A stretch of 6,260 bases of DNA from positions 1-6,260 of the forward strand of contig JAEYYE010000080.1 in assembly GCA_023430945.1 (NCBI GenBank), given 5' to 3'. Below are positions 1 to 5,429 of this stretch, in pieces. Made by a program: the position numbers and the translations under genes. The notes below the pieces were generated by a model. That model saw only the letters and a list, made by a program, of their open reading frames with translations. It did no database searches and was not told the origin of the DNA. The stretch's first letter is position 1; each line of letters opens with the position of its first letter. Source of the DNA: Bacteroidota bacterium (GTDB lineage: Bacteria; Bacteroidota; Bacteroidia; Flavobacteriales_F; PHOS-HE28).

Positions 1-812
1 TCGGCGAAGTCCTTCATCAGATCGTGCTCGTTCCTTTCCTGCCACACGGTAGGCTTGTGGAACAATATATCCCAATCATTCTCCCAACAGATGCGCACCG
101 CGATGTAGCTGCGCCAGATATCGGTCATTCTGAAGCTGCAGTGCGAAGGCAGATAGAGCAATGGAAATGCTTCGCGGAACCATGTGGTATTCTGTGAACC
201 GAAGGGACACCAGCTTCCTTTGGCCAATGCATACGCAGTGCTTGTGATCTCAAGATCCAGGGGCAAGGTCCGGGTAAGGCGGAATATCGCATCCACATCG
301 GGATCTCCGTTCGCAAGACCTTGTTGTACTGGGCAAATCCTGTGTTCGGATGAGGCTGCATCAGGCAGCGGATCATGGATCCTCTCCAAAGGGAAACCGC
401 GCGGCCAGATGAATGAACGAGTGAAATAACGATACATGTTGACCCATCCCTTTCCGTGGAAGGGTGCGGCTTGCATGTTAAGGTCTCGATCCTGCCAGAA
501 GCTTTCCTGGGGGAAATTATCATCATCTGATTCTATGATCACTTCGGCACCGTTGCGGATGGCTCGCAGATAGCCGAGGTTCTTTCTGGCATAATGCCTT
601 TGAGGCAGGCTGGTTGCGAGCTTGAATGGCATTGTGCACTGCCGATCGATGCTCCAGAAGTCGCAACCTTCGAGCTCGAAGGTGGCAGGTGATGGTACAT
701 CCCCTATCAGGATCATTTCAATATTGTGCAATGCACAGCCATCCGCAAAAGAGCGCAGTACCTTATTCGGAGCGGAGATCGATGTGATCACCAGCGCAGT
801 TCTCTTCTTCAT
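1..812 (-). CDS. STELLO/DUF288-type putative glycosyltransferase (partial, C-terminus outside window)
   Basis: The gene reads from ATG at 812 off the left edge, giving 270 codons without a stop. I recognise the STELLO (formerly DUF288) family, known best from plant Golgi proteins that influence cellulose synthase, and thought to be glycosyltransferases. Family-like blocks appear in order: a start similar to other GT-A folds (ALVITSISAPNK, residues 6-17), ARKNLGYLRAIRNGAEVI (75-92), an acidic ESDDDN (94-99) that may bind metal and sugar nucleotide, WPRGFPLERI (136-145), PVQQGLANGDPDVDAIFRLT (161-180), SQNTTWF (206-212) and a DIWRSYIAVRICWE block (231-244). No signal peptide or membrane helix is visible, so it is probably cytoplasmic. 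The start lies 3 bases after the stop of the GT2 gene, and AAAAGGATC precedes it as a possible ribosome site. The donor and acceptor are unknown. Family assignment is from remembered motifs; activity is inferred. Confidence 0.85.
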   Translation of the reverse strand, partial: MKKRTALVITSISAPNKVLRSFADGCALHNIEMILIGDVPSPATFELEGCDFWSIDRQCTMPFKLATSLPQRHYARKNLGYLRAIRNGAEVIIESDDDNFPQESFWQDRDLNMQAAPFHGKGWVNMYRYFTRSFIWPRGFPLERIHDPLPDAASSEHRICPVQQGLANGDPDVDAIFRLTRTLPLDLEITSTAYALAKGSWCPFGSQNTTWFREAFPLLYLPSHCSFRMTDIWRSYIAVRICWENDWDILFHKPTVWQERNEHDLMKDFA

Positions 813-815
813 TGT

Positions 816-1610
816 TCAGATCCTTTTCGATCGGAAGGTGATCCGCTGGATGAAATAATGGAATAGGACGGAAATGGAATTCATGATCGCGCCTTGTGAA
901 ACCCGCGGACTCGGAGCCCTATAGTGGACCGGTATTTCAGCATATCGTTTTTTACGCAGCAGATAACGTAGTTCGGTCTGGTAGAAGTGGGCCTTGGAAA
1001 GGAGTGGGTATTTGAGGAATTGTGCTACAACGGACCGATGGAATCCCTGAAAGCCCGAGGTCATATCATACATATGTGTTCCCAATAGGAGATTCGCCAG
1101 CACAGTGCCCGTCTTGGATAGGAACCACCTACTCTTGCTTGAATCCGATATCGATCCGCCATTGATGAACCGGCTTCCGAAAGCGCACTCATTCCCTTCG
1201 TTCAACACACGCAGGAACATCGGGAGAGCTCTAGGGTCGTGGGATAGGCCGGCATCCATTTCGATGATGGGATCATGTCCCCGATCGTAGGCCTCCTTGT
1301 ATCCCCGCAAATATGCGTCCACCACGTTCCGATCCTCCGGAGCCCAAATTGTTCTGAATCGACCATCCCTGGCCGAAAGTGCCTGTGACATCTCCAAGGT
1401 GGCATCTTTCGAAGCTTTATCCACCACGAAATACACTGTTCCGGAACCGATCCTATCAAGAACCCTGGCTAGAAGTTCGGTAAACTCACCGAACTCTGCT
1501 TCCTCGTTCGCCATCGGAACGATCACTGCCCAATCACCAGGATAATTCACGTTCCGCTCTTTGATCTGCTTGGCCGCACAAGATACCTGTTGGCCAGAGA
1601 TGTGGAACAC
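816..1610 (-). CDS. Family 2 glycosyltransferase, DPM1 (polyprenol-phosphate mannosyltransferase)-like
   Basis: A 264-residue GT-A fold enzyme of family 2, closest by eye to dolichol/polyprenol-phosphate mannosyltransferases, which move a sugar from a nucleotide to a lipid phosphate at the inner membrane face. Visible motifs: AVIVPMANEE (28-37), VVDKASKDAT (62-71), RNVVDAYLRGYKEA (94-107), IIEMDAGLSHDP (115-126), FGSRFINGG (144-152), RWFLSKTGTVLANLLLGT (161-178), DMTSGFQGF (182-190), ELRYLL (213-218) and EIPVHYRAP (225-233). The usual DAD of DPM1 reads DAG here (119-121). No clear membrane helix follows the catalytic domain, only a hydrophobic-basic C-terminal end. The start is uncertain: GTG at 1610 lies 4 bases after the upstream stop but lacks a ribosome site, while GTG at 1550 (residue 21) has AAAGAGCGG upstream and begins right at the family's conserved N-terminus. 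It is followed after 3 bases by the STELLO-type gene. Acceptor and sugar are not determinable. Confidence 0.88.
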   Translation of the reverse strand: MFHISGQQVSCAAKQIKERNVNYPGDWAVIVPMANEEAEFGEFTELLARVLDRIGSGTVYFVVDKASKDATLEMSQALSARDGRFRTIWAPEDRNVVDAYLRGYKEAYDRGHDPIIEMDAGLSHDPRALPMFLRVLNEGNECAFGSRFINGGSISDSSKSRWFLSKTGTVLANLLLGTHMYDMTSGFQGFHRSVVAQFLKYPLLSKAHFYQTELRYLLRKKRYAEIPVHYRAPSPRVSQGAIMNSISVLFHYFIQRITFRSKRI

Positions 1611-1614
1611 CTGA

Positions 1615-2349
1615 TCAATGGTAGCGCTTATTCGTTCTATCCTGCAAGTAATTCGTGTAGAGAAGCTCGATCAATTCAAGAGAATTCTCGTTGGCGGTCG
1701 CTCGGGACCTTGCGCAATCGGAACCCTCGGGGATCTCCTCCAAAATGGTGATGGCGTTGCCATTCGCGATCAATTCAACGCGATCGATCACCCCGCAGGC
1801 GCGATCATCCAGGTCGATCTGCCGATGCACTACCGAATCAACCTGCTGCCAGGGGATCTCGTATCGATCCAAAGTAAAGGGGATCGAAATAGCATCGGCG
1901 ATCGCGATGCGTGACCGGAACATTGTTCCTTCATTGGAGATCTGCACCGTGCTTGGCGGCAGGAACAAAGCGGAATAGAGCGCGGTGGCGCCCACGATGA
2001 CCAGACCCAAGCGTGCCCCGCCCACCGTGATCGGAAGAAATGGTCTGCTTGATCCACGCGCGATCAAAAGCCCGATCAGACCGCCGATCACGCCGGCCCC
2101 GATGGAAAGCAGGAATGCCACCGCTAGTCGGCCGAACAGGTCCATGGCCCCTACAACGATCACATCCCTACCTGACAGGATGAAGCTCTTTCTGTGAAAT
2201 GCGGCGATCTGCCCAAGCTCCGATCCTGTGCTTTCATCGAAGAGAAAATCGGCACCCACCACCAGCGCTTTGATCGCCAGTACGATCGCGGCGCCGAGCA
2301 TCAGGAACTGGATGGCCTCCTGGGTGTTATCCTCCAGTTCCCATTTCAT
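1615..2349 (-). CDS. Three-helix membrane protein with possible bacterial PH-like C-terminal domain
   Basis: I do not recognise a named family. With ATG at 2349 the protein is 244 residues; this start lies 7 bases after the peptidase stop and avoids the 53-base overlap that the in-frame ATG at 2409 would create. Hydrophobic stretches are at about 11-37, 64-96 (long, glycine-rich, may be one or two helices) and 111-131. The rest, about 132-244, is soluble and alternates beta-like segments with acidic turns: IPFTLDRYEIPWQQVDSV (156-173), then IDRVELIANGNAITILEEI (188-206), then a final helix with SLELIELLYTNY (223-234). That pattern of strand, IPW-x-x-V, strand, GNxITI resembles bacterial PH (bPH) domains that follow membrane helices. 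This is an inference from shape only. It sits between the peptidase and the glycosyltransferase in the operon, so it is probably co-expressed with both, but its role is unknown. Confidence 0.75.
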   Translation of the reverse strand: MKWELEDNTQEAIQFLMLGAAIVLAIKALVVGADFLFDESTGSELGQIAAFHRKSFILSGRDVIVVGAMDLFGRLAVAFLLSIGAGVIGGLIGLLIARGSSRPFLPITVGGARLGLVIVGATALYSALFLPPSTVQISNEGTMFRSRIAIADAISIPFTLDRYEIPWQQVDSVVHRQIDLDDRACGVIDRVELIANGNAITILEEIPEGSDCARSRATANENSLELIELLYTNYLQDRTNKRYH

Positions 2350-2356
2350 CGATGGA

Positions 2357-3499
2357 TCACTTGAAATAACGCATGTCCTGGCCTGCTTTGAGACCAACGA
2401 GTGAAGCATAGATCAGTTTGATCACCTCTTCCACATCCTTGCGATCCACGGTCTCCACGGTGGTATGCATATAGCGCAATGGCAGGCTTATCAAGGCAGA
2501 AGGCACACCAGCGGCGCCGTAGGCGAACGCATCGGTATCGGTACCGGTGGCGCGGCTCGCGGCAAGCCGTTGGAAGGCGATCTTCTTTTCGGTGGCGGTG
2601 CGCACGATGTGCTTCAATACATTGTTGTGCACCGCAGGCGCGTAGCTCAGTACCGGCCCTGATCCGCAGGAGATGTCGCCGTTCTGGATCTTGTTCATCA
2701 TCGGGGTCTGCGTGTCATGCGTCACATCCGTTATGATGGCCAGGTCTGGCTTTATCCGTTCCACGATCATTTCCGCCCCGCGCAATCCCACTTCTTCCTG
2801 CACGCTGTTGGTTACATAAAGACCGAAGGGAAGTTTCACTTTGTTCTCCTTCAGCAATCGCGTCACTTCGGCGATCATGAACCCACCCATGCGGTTATCC
2901 AGCGCACGGCCAACGAAGTTGCGGTCGTTCAGGATCATGAACTCATCTTCGTAAGTGATCACGCAACCAACGTGAACGCCCAGTTTTTCCACTTCCTCCT
3001 TGCTGTTGCAACCACAATCCAGGAAGATGTTGTCCAGTGAAGGCGTGGTCTCCGTCTTACCATTGCGTACGTGGATCGCAGGCCAGCCGAATATGGCTTT
3101 CACGATGCCTTTTTCAGTATGGATGTTCACCCGTTTGCTGGGCGCGATGATGTGATCGCTTCCACCGTTACGCCTTACATAGATGAATCCTTCCTTGGTG
3201 ATGTAATGCACGAACCAGCTGATCTCATCGGCGTGCGCTTCGATCACAACCTTGTACTTCGCCTGTGGATTGATCACGCCGACAACGGTGCCGTACGGAT
3301 CCACGAAATGCTCGTCGATATAAGGTTTGATGTACTCCAGCCAGATCTTCTGTCCTTCGCTTTCGAAGCCGGTGGGTGAGGGATTGTTCAAATAACGCGT
3401 AAGGAATGCGATCGACTTGCTGTCCAGGATGGTCGCGGGATCGTTCTTCACGTTCTTCTTCACGATCTTCTTTGCCCCCTTGCGTTGATCTCTTGCCAT
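2357..3499 (-). CDS. M42-family metallo-aminopeptidase (glutamyl aminopeptidase/FrvX-like)
   Basis: Cytoplasmic di-metal (Zn/Co) aminopeptidase of family M42, a group that forms large tetrahedral complexes and trims short peptides. With ATG at 3499 it has 380 residues, slightly longer than the usual 340-370 because of a lysine- and arginine-rich N-terminal 20 residues. Expected metal and catalytic residues are all present: H89 in EAHADEIS, D201 in RALDNRMGG, catalytic E235 and ligand E236 in VQEEVGLRG, D258 in ITDVTHDT and H345 in YMHTTVE. GTDTDAF (319-325) and the SPTGFE start of the fold (41-46) also fit. ATG at 3499 is preferred over an upstream ATG at 3559 because an exact -7 promoter box (3530-3537) would fall inside the longer form. 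It is the first gene of the minus-strand operon. No signal peptide. Substrate preference cannot be read from sequence. Confidence 0.95.
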   Translation of the reverse strand: MARDQRKGAKKIVKKNVKNDPATILDSKSIAFLTRYLNNPSPTGFESEGQKIWLEYIKPYIDEHFVDPYGTVVGVINPQAKYKVVIEAHADEISWFVHYITKEGFIYVRRNGGSDHIIAPSKRVNIHTEKGIVKAIFGWPAIHVRNGKTETTPSLDNIFLDCGCNSKEEVEKLGVHVGCVITYEDEFMILNDRNFVGRALDNRMGGFMIAEVTRLLKENKVKLPFGLYVTNSVQEEVGLRGAEMIVERIKPDLAIITDVTHDTQTPMMNKIQNGDISCGSGPVLSYAPAVHNNVLKHIVRTATEKKIAFQRLAASRATGTDTDAFAYGAAGVPSALISLPLRYMHTTVETVDRKDVEEVIKLIYASLVGLKAGQDMRYFK

Positions 3500-3520
3500 T
3501 TTCCGTTGTACCGCTTGATC

Positions 3521-3530
3521 GCGGCGCCGC
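3521..3530. repeat. Perfect 10-base palindrome GCGGCGCCGC at the peptidase transcription start
   Basis: GCGGCGCCGC equals its own reverse complement. It touches the end of the predicted -7 box and covers the likely transcription start of the peptidase operon, a position where a dimeric regulator could block transcription. GC-rich palindromes of this size can arise by chance in such DNA, so operator function is only a suggestion. Confidence 0.3.
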
Positions 3531-3537
3531 AAAGCTA
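3530..3537 (-). promoter_or_regulatory. Bacteroidota -7 promoter box for the peptidase operon
   Basis: On the minus strand this reads TAGCTTTG, an exact match to the Bacteroidota -7 consensus TAnnTTTG. It lies about 30 bases before the ATG at 3499, giving an estimated 5' leader near 25 bases. I see no TTTG or TTG at a proper -33 distance, so support rests on the -7 match and the position. It would drive the four-gene operon leftward. Confidence 0.45.
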
Positions 3538-3573
3538 TGGATCCACGTGAGGCGGCCACGGCCCGGTGCGATC

Positions 3574-3615
3574 ATGGATCAACAACGCGATCAACAACTA
3601 ATTTGGCGGGCGTGA
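3574..3615 (+). CDS. Possible 13-codon leader ORF overlapping the mnmD start
   Basis: ATG at 3574 opens a frame encoding MDQQRDQQLIWRA and stops at TGA 3613-3615. The stop shares four bases with the GTG start of mnmD (GTGA, 3612-3615), the classical arrangement for coupled translation. The sequence has no good ribosome site of its own and no recognisable homology. It may be a chance frame; the start-stop overlap is the only reason to list it. Confidence 0.25.
   Translation: MDQQRDQQLIWRA
3577..3598 (+). repeat. Tandem 10-base direct repeat upstream of mnmD
   Basis: GATCAACAAC occurs at 3577-3586 and again at 3589-3598, separated by GC, a 12-base period. The repeat ends 13 bases before the GTG start of mnmD and lies inside a 13-codon mini-ORF, where it encodes DQQ twice. 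It could be a protein-binding site, an unstructured translation-promoting leader, or chance. Confidence 0.5.
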
Positions 3616-4307
3616 CAGTTGCCCGGGCCGGTGATCTGGCGCCTTATCGCACTGGTGATGGTTCGCTTACGCTGCGCAGTGCACAGCATGGCGAAGGATA
3701 CCACAGCGTGCATGGTGCAGTGGTCGAATCCACCCATGTCTTCATTTCATCGGGTCTGCAGTTTGTGATCGATCGGCACCGAGATCGACTGGAGGCCGGA
3801 CCGATCCGGATCCTGGAGATCGGGTTGGGCACCGGCCTTAACCTGCTGCTCACGTGGATCCGCTGCCTCGAAGGGAAATGCAACGTGGACTACACTTCAC
3901 TTGAGCCGTTCCCCCTCCCCGAAAGCGTCCTGGAGCAACTTGCCTATTGGGATGAACTTTCCTGGCCCGGATTGAAAGAAGGATTCCTTGAAATGATGCG
4001 GATCGATGAGCAGCGCCACGAGAAAGGCGGGCTCATATTTCGTTGGAGCAGAACGCCGGTTGAGGAACTCGCTGAAAGAGGAGGATATGATCTGGTCTAT
4101 TTCGATGCGTTCGCTCCGGCTACAGATCCAGCGATGTGGAAGGCCGATGTTCTTGAACGGGTGTATGGATCGATGCGCGAAGGCGGGGTGCTCGTCACTT
4201 ACTGCGCGAAAGGCGAAGTGCGCCGCACGCTCGCATCGATCGGCTTTGCGGTGGAGCGTTTGCAGGGGCCGCCGGGCAAGCGCGAAATGATAAGGGCGAT
4301 CAAGTGA
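3612..4307 (+). CDS. mnmD: tRNA (5-methylaminomethyl-2-thiouridine)-methyltransferase MnmD
   Basis: SAM-dependent methyltransferase that completes the mnm5 group on uridine 34 of certain tRNAs, equivalent to the MnmC1 domain of E. coli MnmC (DUF752/Methyltransf_30). With GTG at 3612 it has 231 residues, normal for a stand-alone MnmD without the FAD-dependent MnmC2 half. Seen in order: TGDGSLTL (14-21), EGYHSVHGAVVESTHVFI (28-45), the SAM loop ILEIGLGTGLN (67-77), YTSLEPFPL (94-102), YFDAFAPATDPAMW (163-176) with the family's catalytic-site aspartate, YCAKGEVRRTL (197-207) and the C-terminal GPPGKREMI (219-227). GTG 3612 is chosen because it begins about ten residues before the conserved TGDGS block; TTG 3603 and the in-frame ATG 3537 are alternatives, but the latter would run into the divergent peptidase promoter. 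It overlaps the NUDIX gene by 4 bases. Confidence 0.93.
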   Translation: MTVARAGDLAPYRTGDGSLTLRSAQHGEGYHSVHGAVVESTHVFISSGLQFVIDRHRDRLEAGPIRILEIGLGTGLNLLLTWIRCLEGKCNVDYTSLEPFPLPESVLEQLAYWDELSWPGLKEGFLEMMRIDEQRHEKGGLIFRWSRTPVEELAERGGYDLVYFDAFAPATDPAMWKADVLERVYGSMREGGVLVTYCAKGEVRRTLASIGFAVERLQGPPGKREMIRAIK

Positions 4308-4762
4308 GCATGTTCACGATCCGCGTCTACGGCATCTGCATGAAGCGGATGGGAGGAACAAGGAAGATCCTGGTGATGGATGAAGTGATCAAAGGAAGAA
4401 GGATCACCAAATTCCCGGGCGGCGGCCTCGAATACGGCGAAAGCACCGTGGATTGCCTGATCCGCGAGATCAGGGAGGAATTGAACGTGGAAGCCACCGA
4501 TCTGCGGCATTTCTACACCACGGACTTCTTCCAGCAAAGCGTTTTTCATACCGCGCCGATGCAGGTGATCAGCATCTATTATCAATTCAAGCTGGCGCGT
4601 ACGGCAAAGCTGGAAGTGCTGAAGGAGGCGTTCGATCTCCCCGATCCCACCGTGCAGGAAGGATGCCGGTGGATGGATCTGAACAGTCCGGAGGAGAGCT
4701 TGAGCCTACCGATCGACCGGCATGTGCTGGCCTTGTTGCAGCGAAAATACCCCGGTCGGTGA
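4304..4762 (+). CDS. NUDIX hydrolase
   Basis: A 152-residue NUDIX-fold pyrophosphohydrolase that would cleave a nucleoside diphosphate linked to another group, using Mg2+. The NUDIX box runs from G40 to V62: G, five residues, E46, seven residues, then REIREELNV (54-62). All the metal-binding glutamates are there (E55, E58, E59), but the usual Gly near the end is Asn61. Strands before the box (FTIRVYGICM, KILVMDEVI) and a late EGCRWMDL (119-126) fit the fold. GTG at 4304 is preferred: AAGGG lies 7 bases upstream and the start overlaps the mnmD stop as GTGA; ATG at 4310 is the alternative. Co-translation with mnmD is likely, but the substrate cannot be told and a tRNA-modification role would be speculation. 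Confidence 0.93.
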   Translation: MSMFTIRVYGICMKRMGGTRKILVMDEVIKGRRITKFPGGGLEYGESTVDCLIREIREELNVEATDLRHFYTTDFFQQSVFHTAPMQVISIYYQFKLARTAKLEVLKEAFDLPDPTVQEGCRWMDLNSPEESLSLPIDRHVLALLQRKYPGR

Positions 4763-4767
4763 TGGCC

Positions 4768-4908
4768 TCAGGCAAGTGGCTCGGGCGGGGGCGGCGGCGC
4801 CTCCATCGGTTGCTTCGCTGGCCGCGTTTCCTTCACGTCCATGCGTGTGGACTGGCCAACGAGGAGAACCAGCGAAGTGAGGCCCACCAGGAATGCGCCC
4901 TGCAACAT
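4768..4908 (-). CDS. Small one-helix membrane protein with proline-rich tail
   Basis: A 46-residue frame from ATG 4908 to TGA 4768-4770. Residues 2-19 (LQGAFLVGLTSLVLLVGQ) form one hydrophobic helix; the rest is polar, with KETRPAKQ at about 26-33 and a run of five prolines at 38-42 before EPLA. I know no family for it. The start is set by GGGAGGA five bases upstream, one of the strongest ribosome sites in the window; an in-frame ATG at 4971 would give 67 residues but has no such site. It converges on the NUDIX gene, with stops only 5 bases apart. A small inner-membrane protein with a cytoplasmic or periplasmic Pro-rich tail is a reasonable guess. The competing frames across this stretch look like shadows. 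Confidence 0.55.
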   Translation of the reverse strand: MLQGAFLVGLTSLVLLVGQSTRMDVKETRPAKQPMEAPPPPPEPLA

Positions 4909-5122
4909 CAATTCCTCCCGATCGATGGACCGCAGTGAAGTGAAAAGGCGGAAGAGTGGGAGTGAAGGCATCTGATAACGGCAGGCCGATCCGTAGTGGT
5001 ATCAAGGCTTTCCGTTTACAAAGGTCATTTTTTCTCCGGTAGGTTCCGGGAATTTTCGCCTAGTGGAGCCGCACTGGCGTTGGGATCGGCGGAAAACCCG
5101 TTGAATGCTTCTGCCAGGAACG
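4909..5122. other. Spacer between the small membrane protein gene and the tRNA hairpin
   Basis: I see no convincing gene here. Apart from the ribosome site at 4913-4919, it contains a six-T run near 5028-5034 and an imperfect hairpin at 5057-5079 (CGCC, a bulged T, AGTG, loop GAGCCG, CACT, GGCG). The hairpin lacks a U-tract on either strand, so I do not call it a terminator. A near -7 box on the minus strand (GACCTTTG, about 5020-5027) matches 7 of 8 positions and might serve the small gene, but this is weak. Confidence 0.4.
4913..4919 (-). promoter_or_regulatory. Strong Shine-Dalgarno site for the small membrane protein
   Basis: The minus strand reads GGGAGGA, ending 4 bases before ATG at 4908 (GGAGG core spaced about 5). 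Such sites are uncommon in Bacteroidota, where few genes here have one. It decides the start codon in favour of the 46-residue form. Confidence 0.5.
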
Positions 5123-5148
5123 GCAAAGGCGCCTTTCAGCGCCTTTGC
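5123..5148 (-). terminator. Hairpin just after tRNA-Arg, probable terminator
   Basis: GCAAAGGCGC (5123-5132), loop CTTTCA, and GCGCCTTTGC (5139-5148) form a perfect 10-base-pair stem with a 6-base loop. It starts 7 bases beyond the 3' end of the minus-strand tRNA, so it most likely ends that transcript. On the minus strand the T-run (CCTTTGCC) is part of the stem and no further U-tract follows; on the plus strand TTTCTG follows. It might therefore work in either direction. Confidence 0.6.
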
Positions 5149-5154
5149 TTTCTG

Positions 5155-5228
5155 TGAACCCGTAGGGAGTCGAACCCCAAACCTTCTGATCCGTAGTCAG
5201 ATGCTCTATCCAATTGAGCTACGGGTCC
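5155..5228 (-). tRNA. tRNA-Arg (anticodon ACG)
   Basis: The 74-base cloverleaf folds fully: acceptor GGACCCG with CGGGTTC (one G-U pair), D stem GCTC/GAGC with a GG-containing loop, anticodon stem TCTGA/TCAGA around loop CTACGGA, variable AGGTT, and T stem TGGGG/CCCTA around TTCGACT. Anticodon ACG, with A34 read as inosine after editing by TadA, decodes CGU, CGC and CGA arginine codons. The discriminator base is A and the following bases are CAG, so CCA must be added by the nucleotidyltransferase. The gene has its own -7 box just upstream and a hairpin just downstream, so it is a single-gene unit. Confidence 0.97.
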
Positions 5229-5243
5229 AATGCAAAACGGCTG

Positions 5244-5251
5244 CAAAGATA
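5244..5251 (-). promoter_or_regulatory. Bacteroidota -7 promoter box for tRNA-Arg
   Basis: The minus strand reads TATCTTTG, an exact TAnnTTTG match, 15 bases before the first base of the mature tRNA. That predicts a 5' leader of only about 10 bases, typical for a tRNA. No clear -33 TTG is present; an inverted repeat (5271-5282) lies there instead. Confidence 0.55.
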
Positions 5252-5270
5252 GCGACACCGATCCGAATTA

Positions 5271-5282
5271 CGGCATGTGCCG
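5271..5282. repeat. 12-base inverted repeat upstream of the tRNA promoter
   Basis: CGGCA-TG-TGCCG, a perfect 5-base inverted repeat around TG. It begins 20 bases upstream of the tRNA -7 box, at the place where a -33 element is expected. Chance is quite possible. Confidence 0.3.
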
Positions 5283-5429
5283 ATCGAAGTGGTCTTTTCC
5301 AGGTCACCTTGTTGCGAAACCTTCCGATCGGGTCCTCGTAGAAACGGCACCGCCTGAACCACAACTGGCGGAAAGACCCCGCCCAGGAGCTGATGGTACA
5401 GCCCCTTGGATGAACCAAACGGATCGAGA

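Noticed and set aside
125..526. 133-residue open frame on the minus strand
   Set aside because: It lies inside the STELLO-type gene in another frame; the latter has clear family motifs, this one has none.
2350..2409. 20-residue N-terminal extension of the membrane protein from ATG 2409
   Set aside because: It overlaps the conserved C-terminus of the peptidase by 53 bases; ATG 2349 gives a clean 7-base gap.
3500..3559. Longer peptidase form starting at 3559
   Set aside because: The exact -7 promoter box at 3530-3537 would lie inside it, and the added residues are low-complexity Arg-rich sequence outside the M42 fold.
3406..3615. 69-residue plus-strand frame across the peptidase start
   Set aside because: Most of it is antisense to the peptidase gene and of odd Arg/Ser composition; only its last 13 codons are considered, as a possible leader.
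4453..4938. 161-residue plus-strand frame
   Set aside because: It overlaps the NUDIX gene out of frame and has biased Gly/Arg/His composition without recognisable domains.
4706..5005. 99-residue minus-strand frame
   Set aside because: It shadows both the NUDIX gene and the small membrane protein; it lacks a ribosome site and coherent structure.
5123..5148. Hairpin considered as a mobile-element end or attachment site next to the tRNA
   Set aside because: No integrase, no duplicated tRNA 3' end and no target repeats are present; a terminator explains it.
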